DNA of 18,178 nucleotides, from the NCBI GenBank assembly GCA_029557025.1, contig JAKPRU010000112.1:1-18178 (forward strand), given 5' to 3'. The notes beneath the pieces were generated by a model. It saw only the letters and a list, made by a program, of their open reading frames with translations, was not told the DNA's origin and did not search any database. The stretch comes from Candidatus Omnitrophota bacterium (lineage in GTDB: Bacteria > Hinthialibacterota > Hinthialibacteria > Hinthialibacterales > JAKPRU01). Positions 1 through 6,807 of this stretch are shown here, in pieces. Both the position numbers and the translations under genes were made by a program. The stretch's first letter is position 1. Every line of letters begins with the position of its first letter.

Positions 1-610
1 CGATCACCGTCGCCCCTTCCGCAATTCGCAAAGCCCCCACATCTCGAGTTCGGTCCCGTCGGTCCCGTTCCAGCAAATCCCGCAAAGTCTCGTCATAAGA
101 AACCGCCACACCGGATGCCTGTAACTCCTCCGTTCGACGGCGCGCGCGTTCTTCCGCCGTGGCATCCAGGTACACCTTCACCTCCGCATCCGGAAACACC
201 ACCGTCCCAATATCCCGTCCTTCCATTACCACACCGCCCTGCCGGCCCATTTCCCGCTGCATCTCCACAAGGCGGGAACGAACACGCGGATTGTCCGCAA
301 TCGCCGATGTCGCTCGACTCACTTCCGGCAAACGTATCTCCGCGCTGATATCTTTGCCGTCACAACGAACACGGACCGTCGAACCCGCCCGCTCCAACTC
401 GATTCGAGTCCGTTCCATCATAGCGCCCACCGCCTCTCGGTCCTCCAGGTCCAAACCCTCCCGAAGCGCTTTCCAGGCCGCCGCGCGGTACATGGCCCCC
501 GTATCGATATACAAATATCCCAAACGCTCCGCCAAAAGACGCGCAACAGTACTCTTCCCGGAACCCACCGGCCCGTCAATTGCCACGATGGGTGACCGTC
601 GCTGTGCCAT
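1..610 (-). CDS. cmk: Cytidylate kinase, C-terminus cut by window edge
   Basis: Cytidylate kinase phosphorylates CMP and dCMP with ATP in pyrimidine nucleotide salvage, in the cytoplasm. The N-terminus reads MAQRRSPIVAIDGP followed by the P-loop GPVGSGKST (about residues 13-21). Next come the CMP-binding stretch YIDTGAMYRA, the segment VVMEGRDIGTVVFPDAEVK and the lid-type sequence with many Arg residues after YLDATAEERARRR; all are hallmarks of bacterial Cmk. The frame is open to base 1, so only the last roughly 20-25 residues of a usual 220-230 aa protein are missing. The ATG at 610 lies just below a good extended -10 promoter, giving a very short leader with a weak ribosome-binding site. 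It is divergent from the MEMO-family gene. Identification is firm. Confidence 0.95.
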   Translation of the reverse strand, partial: MAQRRSPIVAIDGPVGSGKSTVARLLAERLGYLYIDTGAMYRAAAWKALREGLDLEDREAVGAMMERTRIELERAGSTVRVRCDGKDISAEIRLPEVSRATSAIADNPRVRSRLVEMQREMGRQGGVVMEGRDIGTVVFPDAEVKVYLDATAEERARRRTEELQASGVAVSYDETLRDLLERDRRDRTRDVGALRIAEGATVI

Positions 611-626
611 ACTCGTTACCCGTCTG

Positions 627-655
627 ATTATAGCATAACCCGAAAATACGTTCAG
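627..655 (-). promoter_or_regulatory. Predicted sigma70-type promoter of cmk
   Basis: On the minus strand a perfect TATAAT (632-627) is preceded by TGC, giving an extended -10. A weak -35 (CTGAAC, 655-650) sits 17 nt upstream. The predicted start is about 10 nt before the cmk ATG at 610, so the leader would be very short. Seen by eye only. Confidence 0.55.
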
Positions 656-817
656 TTATTATCCGGACAAATTCTATCTGTGGAAGGTCCCTGCCGAACC
701 ATCCGAAACACATCTATCGTTTCACCGGGTGACTTTCATCGACCCACTGTCCCGATTTGCGCTTTCCTCCCTGGGACAGAAGGAAGAAGGTACCGACGGA
801 AAGGACGGATCCAAATC

Positions 818-2068
818 ATGGACCAAATGGAGTTCACCGACAAAGAGCATCCGAAGGTGCGATACCTGGAAGTATCTCCTGTAGAAATCCAGGGACAACA
901 AATGGCCTGTATTCAGGACCCACTAAAACTAAATGAACATGCCATGATTATCAATCCGGCGACTTTCTTCCTGATGTCTCTGATGGACGGAACCAGGGAT
1001 ATCCTCGACATCCAGGCCGATTTTGCTCGACATACAGGACAGATTCTGTTTCGCAATGTCGTAGATGGATTGGTATTGCAGCTCGATGAAGCCTATCTGC
1101 TTGAAAATGAGCGGTTCCTGCATCGGATGAACGCAGTAAGAAACGAGTTCCTCCAGGGGCCGGTGCGCCCACCCCGTCATGCCGGTATCTCTTATCCCGC
1201 CGACCCGGAAGAACTCGCCGCCATGTTGGAAAAGATTTTGAATCACTCTGTGGACCCGTCTCCAGTCCCTGATTTGGATCGACCCCCACTCGGCCTTATC
1301 GCTCCCCACATCGATTTCAGCAGGGGGAAAGAAACCTATGCAGCCGCTTATGGCGCATTTCGTTCCTGGGTCGAAAAGGTCGATCTCTTTGTCATTCTGG
1401 GAACCTGCCATCGCGGGCTGGACCATGGATTCGCGCTCACCCGCAAAAACTATGAGACCCCACTAGGCCCAGCGGAAACCGACCGGGATTTTGTGGATCG
1501 CCTTTCCTCCAGGCTGTCCTCCAATGCCCTTGAGCAAGAATATGCGCATCGGGATGAGCATTCGATCGAGTTCCAGGCCGTTTGGCTCCGCCATATTCTC
1601 CCGGCAAATCGCCCGCTGAAAATTGTGCCGATCCTGTGCGGCGGGCTTCTGCACTGTATTCAGCAGGAAATCTCGCCTGAGAACGATCCGGAAACACATG
1701 AATTCTGCGAGGCTCTCGTCGATACAATTGCTGAGACCGACGGAACAGTGTGTGTCATGGCCGGAGTTGACCTGGCTCATGTCGGGCCGCAGTTCGGTGG
1801 AACCGAACGCATGACACCGGGATTCCTGGCGCACCTGGAAAAGCGGGATCGGGCAACCCTGGAGTTCGTGGAACGGATCGACCCCGAAGGATTCTATCAA
1901 ACCATCGCATCCGAGTCGGATGAGCGCCATATATGCGGATTCACCCCCATTTACGTCCTTCTCAAAACCACAAAGGCCGTAAAAGGAACCATTCTCCGCT
2001 ATCAACAGACGGTGAATCCACAGACACAGTCTGTCGTCTCGTTTGCAGCCGCAATGCTGACCGGATAA
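818..2068 (+). CDS. amrB: AmmeMemoRadiSam system protein B (MEMO1 family) with extra N-terminal domain
   Basis: The C-terminal part (about residues 118-416) is a MEMO-family domain with the fold of class III extradiol dioxygenases. It has the opening HAGISYPADPEEL, then APHIDFSRG (His164), LGTCHRG (His198), DLAHVG (His321) and HICGFTPI (Cys373). These match in order the human MEMO1 His49, His81, His192 and Cys244 metal or redox site. The first 115 residues form a separate domain (MDGTRDILDIQADFARHTGQ, then LVLQLDEAYLLE) that looks PqqD-like or winged-helix; that reading is inference. An upstream in-frame GTG at 680 exists, but the ATG at 818 begins the conserved region and follows a GGAT-like site. 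The usual partners, an AMMECR1 protein and a radical SAM enzyme, are not in the window. The 3' end converges on the MerR gene with 9 bp between stops. The biochemical role of the system is not settled. Confidence 0.88.
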   Translation: MDQMEFTDKEHPKVRYLEVSPVEIQGQQMACIQDPLKLNEHAMIINPATFFLMSLMDGTRDILDIQADFARHTGQILFRNVVDGLVLQLDEAYLLENERFLHRMNAVRNEFLQGPVRPPRHAGISYPADPEELAAMLEKILNHSVDPSPVPDLDRPPLGLIAPHIDFSRGKETYAAAYGAFRSWVEKVDLFVILGTCHRGLDHGFALTRKNYETPLGPAETDRDFVDRLSSRLSSNALEQEYAHRDEHSIEFQAVWLRHILPANRPLKIVPILCGGLLHCIQQEISPENDPETHEFCEALVDTIAETDGTVCVMAGVDLAHVGPQFGGTERMTPGFLAHLEKRDRATLEFVERIDPEGFYQTIASESDERHICGFTPIYVLLKTTKAVKGTILRYQQTVNPQTQSVVSFAAAMLTG

Positions 2069-2077
2069 ACGGGAAAA

Positions 2078-2569
2078 TCAGGCCGCTTCCTCAGTGATCG
2101 CCTGAAGGGTGTTATCGATCATCTTCTTAAAATCGAACACCACCACCCCGAAATACTGCTGACCGGGGCTGGTCACAAGCGAGATCGCCTCCTGGTCGTC
2201 CCCAAGCATAAAAAGGTCGCAGCCATCCGTAACAAAGAACAGATTGTGCTGGAGCGGCTCGTCCAGGTGCTTGGGCATGTTCTTTCGAAGATACGCTATT
2301 CCTTTGCGTACACGCTGCATGGACAGACCCTGCTTGCGTAACTGCAAGAACCACCGAAGCAGTATTAAGTCACTGAAAGAATAGAGCTTATGTCGTCCAC
2401 AGCCCTGTGCAGGACGAATGCTCGCTTTGATGAGTCCGGTTTTCTCGTAATAGTGGAGACGAACCGGATCGATCCGGATTCCATCCAACCGGTGGATCAA
2501 TTCAATGATCTCGCCCGATTGAAAGGCGGTTTTGATTGGAGTGACCGGTGACGCCATTGATTTCTTCAT
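2078..2569 (-). CDS. MerR-family transcriptional regulator
   Basis: The 163-aa protein has a MerR-type winged helix: RLHYYEKTGLIKAS (residues 38-50) is the canonical R-x-YE-x-x-GLI motif, followed by GRHKLYSFSDLILLRWF and the helix LRKQGLSMQRVRKGIAYL. The C-terminal part (about 105-163, HNLFFVTDGCDLFML ... FGVVVFDFKKM) is a small alpha/beta domain rather than a metal-binding loop, since it lacks the paired Cys of metal-sensing MerR proteins. It may bind a small ligand or mediate dimerisation. ATG 2569 is chosen because GCAGGAG stands 4 nt upstream; an upstream start at 2608 has no such site. It is the last gene of the minus-strand moxR/kinase block but has its own candidate promoter within a repeated 12-mer, suggesting autoregulation. 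Its target is unknown. Confidence 0.82.
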   Translation of the reverse strand: MKKSMASPVTPIKTAFQSGEIIELIHRLDGIRIDPVRLHYYEKTGLIKASIRPAQGCGRHKLYSFSDLILLRWFLQLRKQGLSMQRVRKGIAYLRKNMPKHLDEPLQHNLFFVTDGCDLFMLGDDQEAISLVTSPGQQYFGVVVFDFKKMIDNTLQAITEEAA

Positions 2570-2586
2570 CGCTCTCCTGCAATTCC

Positions 2587-2598
2587 CTGTCGATAGGA
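2587..2598. repeat. 12-bp direct repeat, copy 1 (downstream of predicted merR start site)
   Basis: CTGTCGATAGGA occurs here and again, identically, at 2645-2656, 58 bp away centre to centre. This copy lies between the predicted transcription start and the MerR ATG at 2569. Possible operator half of an autoregulated promoter. Confidence 0.6.
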
Positions 2599-2621
2599 AG
2601 AACATCACAACTTTCCAACGC

Positions 2622-2651
2622 AGTCTAGCACAACTGAAATCCGTCTGTCGA
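2622..2651 (-). promoter_or_regulatory. Predicted promoter of the MerR gene
   Basis: On the minus strand TCGACA (2651-2646, one mismatch to the -35 consensus) is separated by 18 nt from TAGACT (2627-2622, four of six matches to the -10). The -35 falls inside one copy of a 12-bp direct repeat. MerR-family targets often have lengthened spacers of 19-20 bp, and 18 bp is slightly long. Prediction by eye only. Confidence 0.4.
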
Positions 2652-2656
2652 TAGGA
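2645..2656. repeat. 12-bp direct repeat, copy 2 (overlaps predicted merR -35)
   Basis: Exact second copy of CTGTCGATAGGA. It covers the TCGACA -35 hexamer read on the minus strand, the position expected for a repressor or co-activator site. Confidence 0.6.
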
Positions 2657-2690
2657 TCCATGGAAAATATTCCATTAAATTTTCCGTGGA
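2657..2690. repeat. 12-bp inverted repeat between kinase stop and merR promoter
   Basis: TCCATGGAAAAT (2657-2668) and ATTTTCCGTGGA (2679-2690) are complementary at 11 of 12 positions, around a 10-nt AT-rich loop. It lies between the kinase stop (2721) and the MerR promoter. There is no T-run after it on the minus strand, so it is more likely a protein-binding site or a weak transcription barrier than a standard terminator. Confidence 0.5.
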
Positions 2691-2720
2691 AGCTGAACCG
2701 AAGCTATTCACCACTCCTAT

Positions 2721-4316
2721 TCACACTGTAGAAGCCATGCGACGAGGCCAAGGCTCCGAAACCGGGACCTTGCCGACTTTGGACTCTTCCTGGAGCGGAA
2801 GAAGAATTTCGGCACGAGTTCCATGGGGGCTGAGGACATTCAGGGACAGTTTTCCTCCATGACGACGAATCACCCGATGCGACACCAATAGCCCCAAACC
2901 CACCTGCCCCGGCTTGAACTCCGGCATCTGGAAAATGTTATATTCGCCCCGCGCAATCCGGGGATCGACACCTTTTCCCGTGTCCGTAATTGTAATCGCC
3001 ACCATCGCAGGCTGAAAATGATCGCGCGTTCTTAACCGCTCTGCCGCAACTCGCAAAACCCCACCCTGCGGCATAGCCTCCAGTGAGTTGATACACAGAT
3101 TGATCAGGACTTGTTCGATTTCCGCGGTCTGGACCGACGCCGGAAGATCCTCCGACGAACAGGATTCCTCCACCGTAATCCTGGGCACATCAAGGCGACG
3201 CATAAAATCGGTCACACGTTTCACTACAACATTCAAATTCGCGGTGTCCGTCTCTTCTAATAATGACCTATAGAACAGACGTAGATCGTCCGCCAGCATT
3301 CCGGATTGGCGAAGAGCCTTCTTGATAGATGTGGTCGCCTGGTTGGCCTCTTCCGCCGTGATTCGCTCCCCCTGTACCCACCGAACCATGGTTCGGACAC
3401 CCCGCGTGGCGGCTGTGATCGTTCTCGCCGCATGGTCCGCCAGATACCGGAGCGCTTGGGCGCGCTGCAACAGTAAAACCTGTCTCTCCAAGGCAAAAAG
3501 GTGGGTGGCATCCTCAAAGAAACAGTGAAATCCGTGACTCTCCCCGTTCATGTCGATCGGAACTACGGTTAACCGAACCGGATACAATGCACCGTCTTTC
3601 GCCCGAACTTGGGTGTCCAATCTTGCAGGCGAACCATCCGCTCCGAACAACCGGCTCGATCCGGGAATGTTCGGTTCCTCCAGAAAAAACCCGATCGGAC
3701 GGCCTAGAGCCTCCGAAATGGTGTATCCCAGAAACTTGGACCAAGCCGCATTCGCGCCTGTCACGTATTGACTCATGTCCACCGAAATGGTGGGAACCGG
3801 ACAAGAGTTGATAATGCTCCGGTACGCCGCTTCCATCACCTTGCTGCGGTCGCGATGACCGCCGAGTTGCTCCTTCATAGTGGATAATTCACCCTCGGTT
3901 CGGGTACACCGGGAAACAAGCATGAAGATGTTCGACAAAAACAACAGGCACGCGAGTAAAATCCCGACAATCGGCACAAATTCGGCGAGAAAACCGCCTG
4001 TCGATTCACCGAACTTCGATAGGAAAAAACTGCGTGGAACGGTATAGATTCCTGCCGATACCACCGCAAGAATCAGCGCACAGAAAACCGGGATGAGAAG
4101 GGCGCGACGGCTCGGATTTCCACGAGTCACTACCCATAGCGCATGAAGCGCGATAACAAGGCCCGCGATCAAAGCCAGATCGCCGATCAGCGGATAACCG
4201 GAAACAAACAGAAGAATCAACCCCAGAAGAAAGAGAAATCCAACGGCGCACGGAATCAGCATCGCTTTCCGTCTCTCCAGAACCTCCCATTGATCCGGCG
4301 AAGGCAGGGGATTCAT
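2721..4316 (-). CDS. Membrane PAS-domain sensor histidine kinase with atypical H-box
   Basis: The 531-aa protein starts with four hydrophobic segments (about residues 18-40, 43-63, 72-92 and 113-135). A PAS domain follows (about 160-272, with FLGYTISEALGRP and the RAKDGALYPVRLTVVPI strand), then a helical dimerisation region (about 280-355) and a HATPase_c domain. The ATPase has an N-box (EQVLINLCINSLEAMPQGG, near 401-419), a G1 box DTGKGVDP (445-452) and a G2 stretch QVGLGLLVSHRVIRRHGG. The phospho-acceptor region reads YLADHAARTITAA (His295), where related kinases have AHDFNN; the acidic residue after His is Ala. There is no receiver domain here and no response regulator next door. The ATG at 4316 is 53 nt below the moxR stop, so the two genes are probably cotranscribed. 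The signal is unknown. Confidence 0.88.
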   Translation of the reverse strand: MNPLPSPDQWEVLERRKAMLIPCAVGFLFLLGLILLFVSGYPLIGDLALIAGLVIALHALWVVTRGNPSRRALLIPVFCALILAVVSAGIYTVPRSFFLSKFGESTGGFLAEFVPIVGILLACLLFLSNIFMLVSRCTRTEGELSTMKEQLGGHRDRSKVMEAAYRSIINSCPVPTISVDMSQYVTGANAAWSKFLGYTISEALGRPIGFFLEEPNIPGSSRLFGADGSPARLDTQVRAKDGALYPVRLTVVPIDMNGESHGFHCFFEDATHLFALERQVLLLQRAQALRYLADHAARTITAATRGVRTMVRWVQGERITAEEANQATTSIKKALRQSGMLADDLRLFYRSLLEETDTANLNVVVKRVTDFMRRLDVPRITVEESCSSEDLPASVQTAEIEQVLINLCINSLEAMPQGGVLRVAAERLRTRDHFQPAMVAITITDTGKGVDPRIARGEYNIFQMPEFKPGQVGLGLLVSHRVIRRHGGKLSLNVLSPHGTRAEILLPLQEESKVGKVPVSEPWPRRMASTV

Positions 4317-4369
4317 CGTCCATCCACAGCGGCTTTGTAAGGATACGGAACATTACCGCCGTTCGTGTC

Positions 4370-5128
4370 TTATTCTTTCACCCATTCTTTCACATCCCGG
4401 ATCACCCGATGCACGTCGATCCGGTCGGCCTCAGCCCGGAAATTCAAAATGATCCGGTGGCGCAAAACCGGCTCAGCCACGGATCGGATATCTCCCTTGG
4501 ACAGGCACGTTCGTCCGTCCAGAACAGCGCGCACTTTGCCGCCCAGAACCAGGTATTGCGAGGCCCTTGGCCCCGCCCCCCAGGAAACGTACTGATTCAC
4601 GCTTTCCGGCCGTTTCGATGCGCCATCCGTTCGGCTGGGTCTTGTCGCCGAAACAAGACGCACCGCGTAAGAGATCACATCCTCCGAAGCCGGAACTTTT
4701 CGGATCAACTCCTGAACCCGCAAAACCTCTTCCCCAGTCATAACAATCTGCGGTTGCGCCATGTAAGCCGAGGTCGTATTTTCCACGATCATAACCTCTT
4801 CCTGTTCAGACGGATAGTCGATATTCACCTGAAACATGAAGCGGTCCAGCTGGGCTTCCGGCAGGGGATAGGTTCCTTCCTGCTCAATGGGATTCTGGGT
4901 AGCCAGCACGAAAAACGGCCGCTGGAGATTGTGATTGATCCCCCCGGCTGTCACCCGGTACTCCTGCATGGCCTCCAGTAGAGCCGCCTGTGTCTTCGGC
5001 GGAGTTCGATTGATCTCATCCGCCAGCACGATATTCGCAAACAGCGGTCCCGGGATGAAACGAAACTGACGTTCCCCGGTGCTTCGATTTTCCTCCAGCA
5101 CCTCCGTGCCCGTGATATCGGATGGCAT
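4370..5128 (-). CDS. MoxR-family AAA+ ATPase, C-terminal portion (after frameshift)
   Basis: This frame carries most of a MoxR ATPase. It opens with [13 protein letters not shown], then [15 protein letters not shown] (Walker B, about residues 34-41), [16 protein letters not shown], the sensor 1 region [26 protein letters not shown] and the C-terminal lid with [20 protein letters not shown]. The first strand and Walker A are in the preceding frame (5128-5385). The ATG at 5128 is internal to the normal MoxR motif [11 protein letters not shown] and is not a family start. It shares its A with the TGA of the upstream frame, so reinitiation is formally possible. MoxR proteins act as chaperone-like ATPases on VWA-domain partners, usually encoded next to a DUF58 protein; here the next gene is a histidine kinase. 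Confidence 0.85.
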   Translation of the reverse strand: MPSDITGTEVLEENRSTGERQFRFIPGPLFANIVLADEINRTPPKTQAALLEAMQEYRVTAGGINHNLQRPFFVLATQNPIEQEGTYPLPEAQLDRFMFQVNIDYPSEQEEVMIVENTTSAYMAQPQIVMTGEEVLRVQELIRKVPASEDVISYAVRLVSATRPSRTDGASKRPESVNQYVSWGAGPRASQYLVLGGKVRAVLDGRTCLSKGDIRSVAEPVLRHRIILNFRAEADRIDVHRVIRDVKEWVKE

Positions 5129-5385
5129 CAGGTCCGGCGTGAACTGGATTCGCTTAAAGAAAGATCAAGGATTTTCGCCAGGGTCTGAATCAGCGTTGTC
5201 TTGGCCAATCCCGGCACGCCTACCAGCAACACATGCCCCCCGGCAAACAGACTGATGAGCAGCTCTTCAATCACATGAGCCTGACCCACTATCTGTTTGC
5301 AGATCTCCGTAATCAAAAGGTTTCGCCGCTGGTGAATCTCCTGAAGCAGATCGTAGTCCGATATCGTCGCCGTTGTTTCGTTCAT
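5128..5385 (-). CDS. MoxR-family AAA+ ATPase, N-terminal portion (before frameshift)
   Basis: The 85-aa frame begins [19 protein letters not shown] and contains [26 protein letters not shown] and Walker A GVPGLAKT (residues 56-63), then TLAKILDLS. After that the normal MoxR sequence ([11 protein letters not shown]) is lost and the frame ends in [10 protein letters not shown] and a TGA. Reading the region with one extra base in the A-run at 5156-5158 (T-run on the coding strand) restores [14 protein letters not shown] and joins this frame to 4370-5128 as one protein of about 338 aa, a normal MoxR length. Either the gene is truly broken or the base was lost in sequencing or assembly. Alone, this fragment has Walker A but no Walker B. 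Confidence 0.8.
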   Translation of the reverse strand: MNETTATISDYDLLQEIHQRRNLLITEICKQIVGQAHVIEELLISLFAGGHVLLVGVPGLAKTTLIQTLAKILDLSLSESSSRRT

Positions 5386-5415
5386 AATGTCATTTCAAGG
5401 GAGAATTAGGCCGGC

Positions 5416-5432
5416 ACAGGCTTCTAGCCTGT
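5416..5432. repeat. Short perfect palindrome between moxR and rplM
   Basis: ACAGGCT-TCT-AGCCTGT is a 7-bp stem with a 3-nt loop, in the divergent region upstream of moxR. It resembles the CAGGCT/AGCCTG palindromes that recur between genes in some candidate-phylum genomes; that comparison is from memory. No T-run follows on either strand. Confidence 0.4.
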
Positions 5433-5541
5433 CACCGACAGTTCACTTTATCCCTTGGCATGGATTCGGTCAACAGACCGGCTTGTGACGGTCGCTGGAA
5501 CGGGGACTACCGCAGGGACCGGACAAAACCGTTTACCAGTC

Positions 5542-5571
5542 TTGAATTGTTGGGACATCCCTGGCTAAAAT
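5542..5571 (+). promoter_or_regulatory. Predicted promoter of rplM-rpsI
   Basis: TTGAAT (5542-5547) and TAAAAT (5566-5571) are separated by 18 nt, a near-consensus sigma70 pair. The predicted start near 5578 leaves about 80 nt of leader before the rplM ATG, enough room for the autoregulatory structures common on ribosomal protein mRNAs; none was clearly identified. Confidence 0.55.
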
Positions 5572-5659
5572 ACTTTTCTTGTCCGGTTTGAGGGTTTCTC
5601 TGTCCCGCGCCGGACCAATGGAACGTCGGATCATTCCGACCCTGAACAACGGGAAAATC

Positions 5660-6106
5660 ATGAAGCAAAAATCTTATGTACCCAAAAAAGCCGATCTGGA
5701 AACCCCTGATTCCTGGTATCTGGTGGATGCCGACGGACAGGTGCTCGGTCGATTGGCCAGCCAGGTAGCCCAGATATTGCGCGGCAAACACAAACCCACT
5801 TTCACCCCGTTCCTGGACTGCGGCGATCACGTGGTTGTCATCAACGCAGACAAAGTGGTTCTTTCCGGAAGAAAACCGCAACAGAAAATCTATTATCACC
5901 ACAGCAATTATCCCAGCGGACTCCGAAGAACTCCTTACGAGGAGATGCTTCGAAAGCACCCGGAACGGGTGATTACCTTTGCGGTCCAGGGAATGCTGCC
6001 GAGAAACCGTCTCGGCAAGAAACTCTTGCGCAAACTCCGTGTGTATGCCGGACCGGGCCATCCTCACCAGGCCCAGAATCCCCAATCCTTCGAACTGACC
6101 CGATAG
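5660..6106 (+). CDS. rplM: Large ribosomal subunit protein uL13
   Basis: The 148-aa protein is ribosomal protein L13, an early-assembling 50S component that binds 23S rRNA. Family signatures are VDADGQVLGRLASQVAQILRGKHKP, the FTPFLDCGDHVVVINADKV stretch, KIYYHHSNYPSG, and the LPRNRLGKKLLRKLRVYAGPGHPH block followed by AQNP. The ATG at 5660 is chosen because MKQKSYVPKKAD is the usual L13 start; in-frame starts further up (5579) add residues not found in the family and would overlap the promoter. It is followed after 15 bp by rpsI, the standard bacterial pairing. Length is close to the E. coli protein of 142 aa. Confidence 0.97.
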   Translation: MKQKSYVPKKADLETPDSWYLVDADGQVLGRLASQVAQILRGKHKPTFTPFLDCGDHVVVINADKVVLSGRKPQQKIYYHHSNYPSGLRRTPYEEMLRKHPERVITFAVQGMLPRNRLGKKLLRKLRVYAGPGHPHQAQNPQSFELTR

Positions 6107-6121
6107 GGAGAGGAAACCAGA

Positions 6122-6526
6122 ATGTCTGATGTTCGTGGAACGTATATCGCTTATGCAACCGGACGCCGCAAATCTTCCGTCGCGCGGGTTTATTTGAAAC
6201 CCGGTTCCGGTGAGATCACCTGCAATGGACGCGCTCTCAAGGATTATTTCACCCGCCCAATCCATGAGGTCGTTATCAGCCAACCGCTGGAATTGACACA
6301 GCAGAGAGGGAAACTGGATGTCGTCGTCCGCCTCCATGGAGGAGGCTTGTCCGGCCAAGCTGGAGCAATCCGGCTGGGGATTGCCCGTGCCCTCTCGGAA
6401 TTGGACCCAAAGCTGCGCAGACCTCTCAAGAAGGCCGGGTATCTCACTCGCGATGCCCGCGTGGTCGAACGCAAAAAATACGGTCGTCCCGGCGCACGTA
6501 AACGCTTCCAGTTCTCCAAACGCTGA
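6122..6526 (+). CDS. rpsI: Small ribosomal subunit protein uS9
   Basis: The 134-aa protein is ribosomal protein S9, a 30S head protein whose C-terminal tail reaches the P-site tRNA. Visible signatures are [18 protein letters not shown] near the start, the motif [39 protein letters not shown] and the terminal FQFSKR; the final Lys-Arg is the conserved tRNA-contacting end. GGGAGAGGAAA lies a few bases before the ATG. It is the second gene of the rplM-rpsI operon and is followed by a strong terminator at 6559-6587. Confidence 0.97.
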   Translation: MSDVRGTYIAYATGRRKSSVARVYLKPGSGEITCNGRALKDYFTRPIHEVVISQPLELTQQRGKLDVVVRLHGGGLSGQAGAIRLGIARALSELDPKLRRPLKKAGYLTRDARVVERKKYGRPGARKRFQFSKR

Positions 6527-6558
6527 TTTGCGACCTCCTATTGCCTTTCGTTTTCCCG

Positions 6559-6587
6559 ACAGGCCGGATAGTTTCCGGCCTGTTTTT
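6559..6587 (+). terminator. Rho-independent terminator after rpsI
   Basis: ACAGGCCGGA (6559-6568) pairs perfectly with TCCGGCCTGT (6574-6583) around a 5-nt loop, and a run of five T follows (6583-6587). It stands 32 nt after the rpsI stop. Confidence 0.9.
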
Positions 6588-6631
6588 ATTCTATGATTCC
6601 GATCAGGCCGGTCTGATGTAAAGAAATAGTC

Positions 6632-6660
6632 TTGACATCGATCGTCACTGCGGGTACGAG
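6632..6660 (+). promoter_or_regulatory. Possible promoter for the endonuclease V-YihY operon
   Basis: A perfect TTGACA (6632-6637) stands 17 nt before TACGAG (6655-6660), which matches the -10 consensus at only three of six positions. It is placed between the rpsI terminator and the endonuclease V ATG at 6808, leaving a leader of about 140 nt with no recognised structure. Confidence 0.35.
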
Positions 6661-6807
6661 ACCGGCGAGGATGGGAGGTCGGTCTTGGAGATGATTTTTG
6701 CCGCCTTCCGGCCGGCAGCATCAGGCAAGAGAGTCGCGTTGCCATGCCGCTCGACCGATGTGCAGCGGACTGATCCCTGACCGGCTTCCCGAAGCGGAAA
6801 ACAGGCC

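Noticed and set aside
680..817. N-terminal extension of the MEMO-family gene from a GTG
   Set aside because: The added residues are basic and low in family-like pattern; the ATG at 818 begins the domain.
5150..5165. Programmed -1 frameshift in moxR
   Set aside because: The heptamer read in the coding frame is T TTA AGC, not a canonical slippery site, and no clear downstream stimulator was found. Kept only as a remote option.
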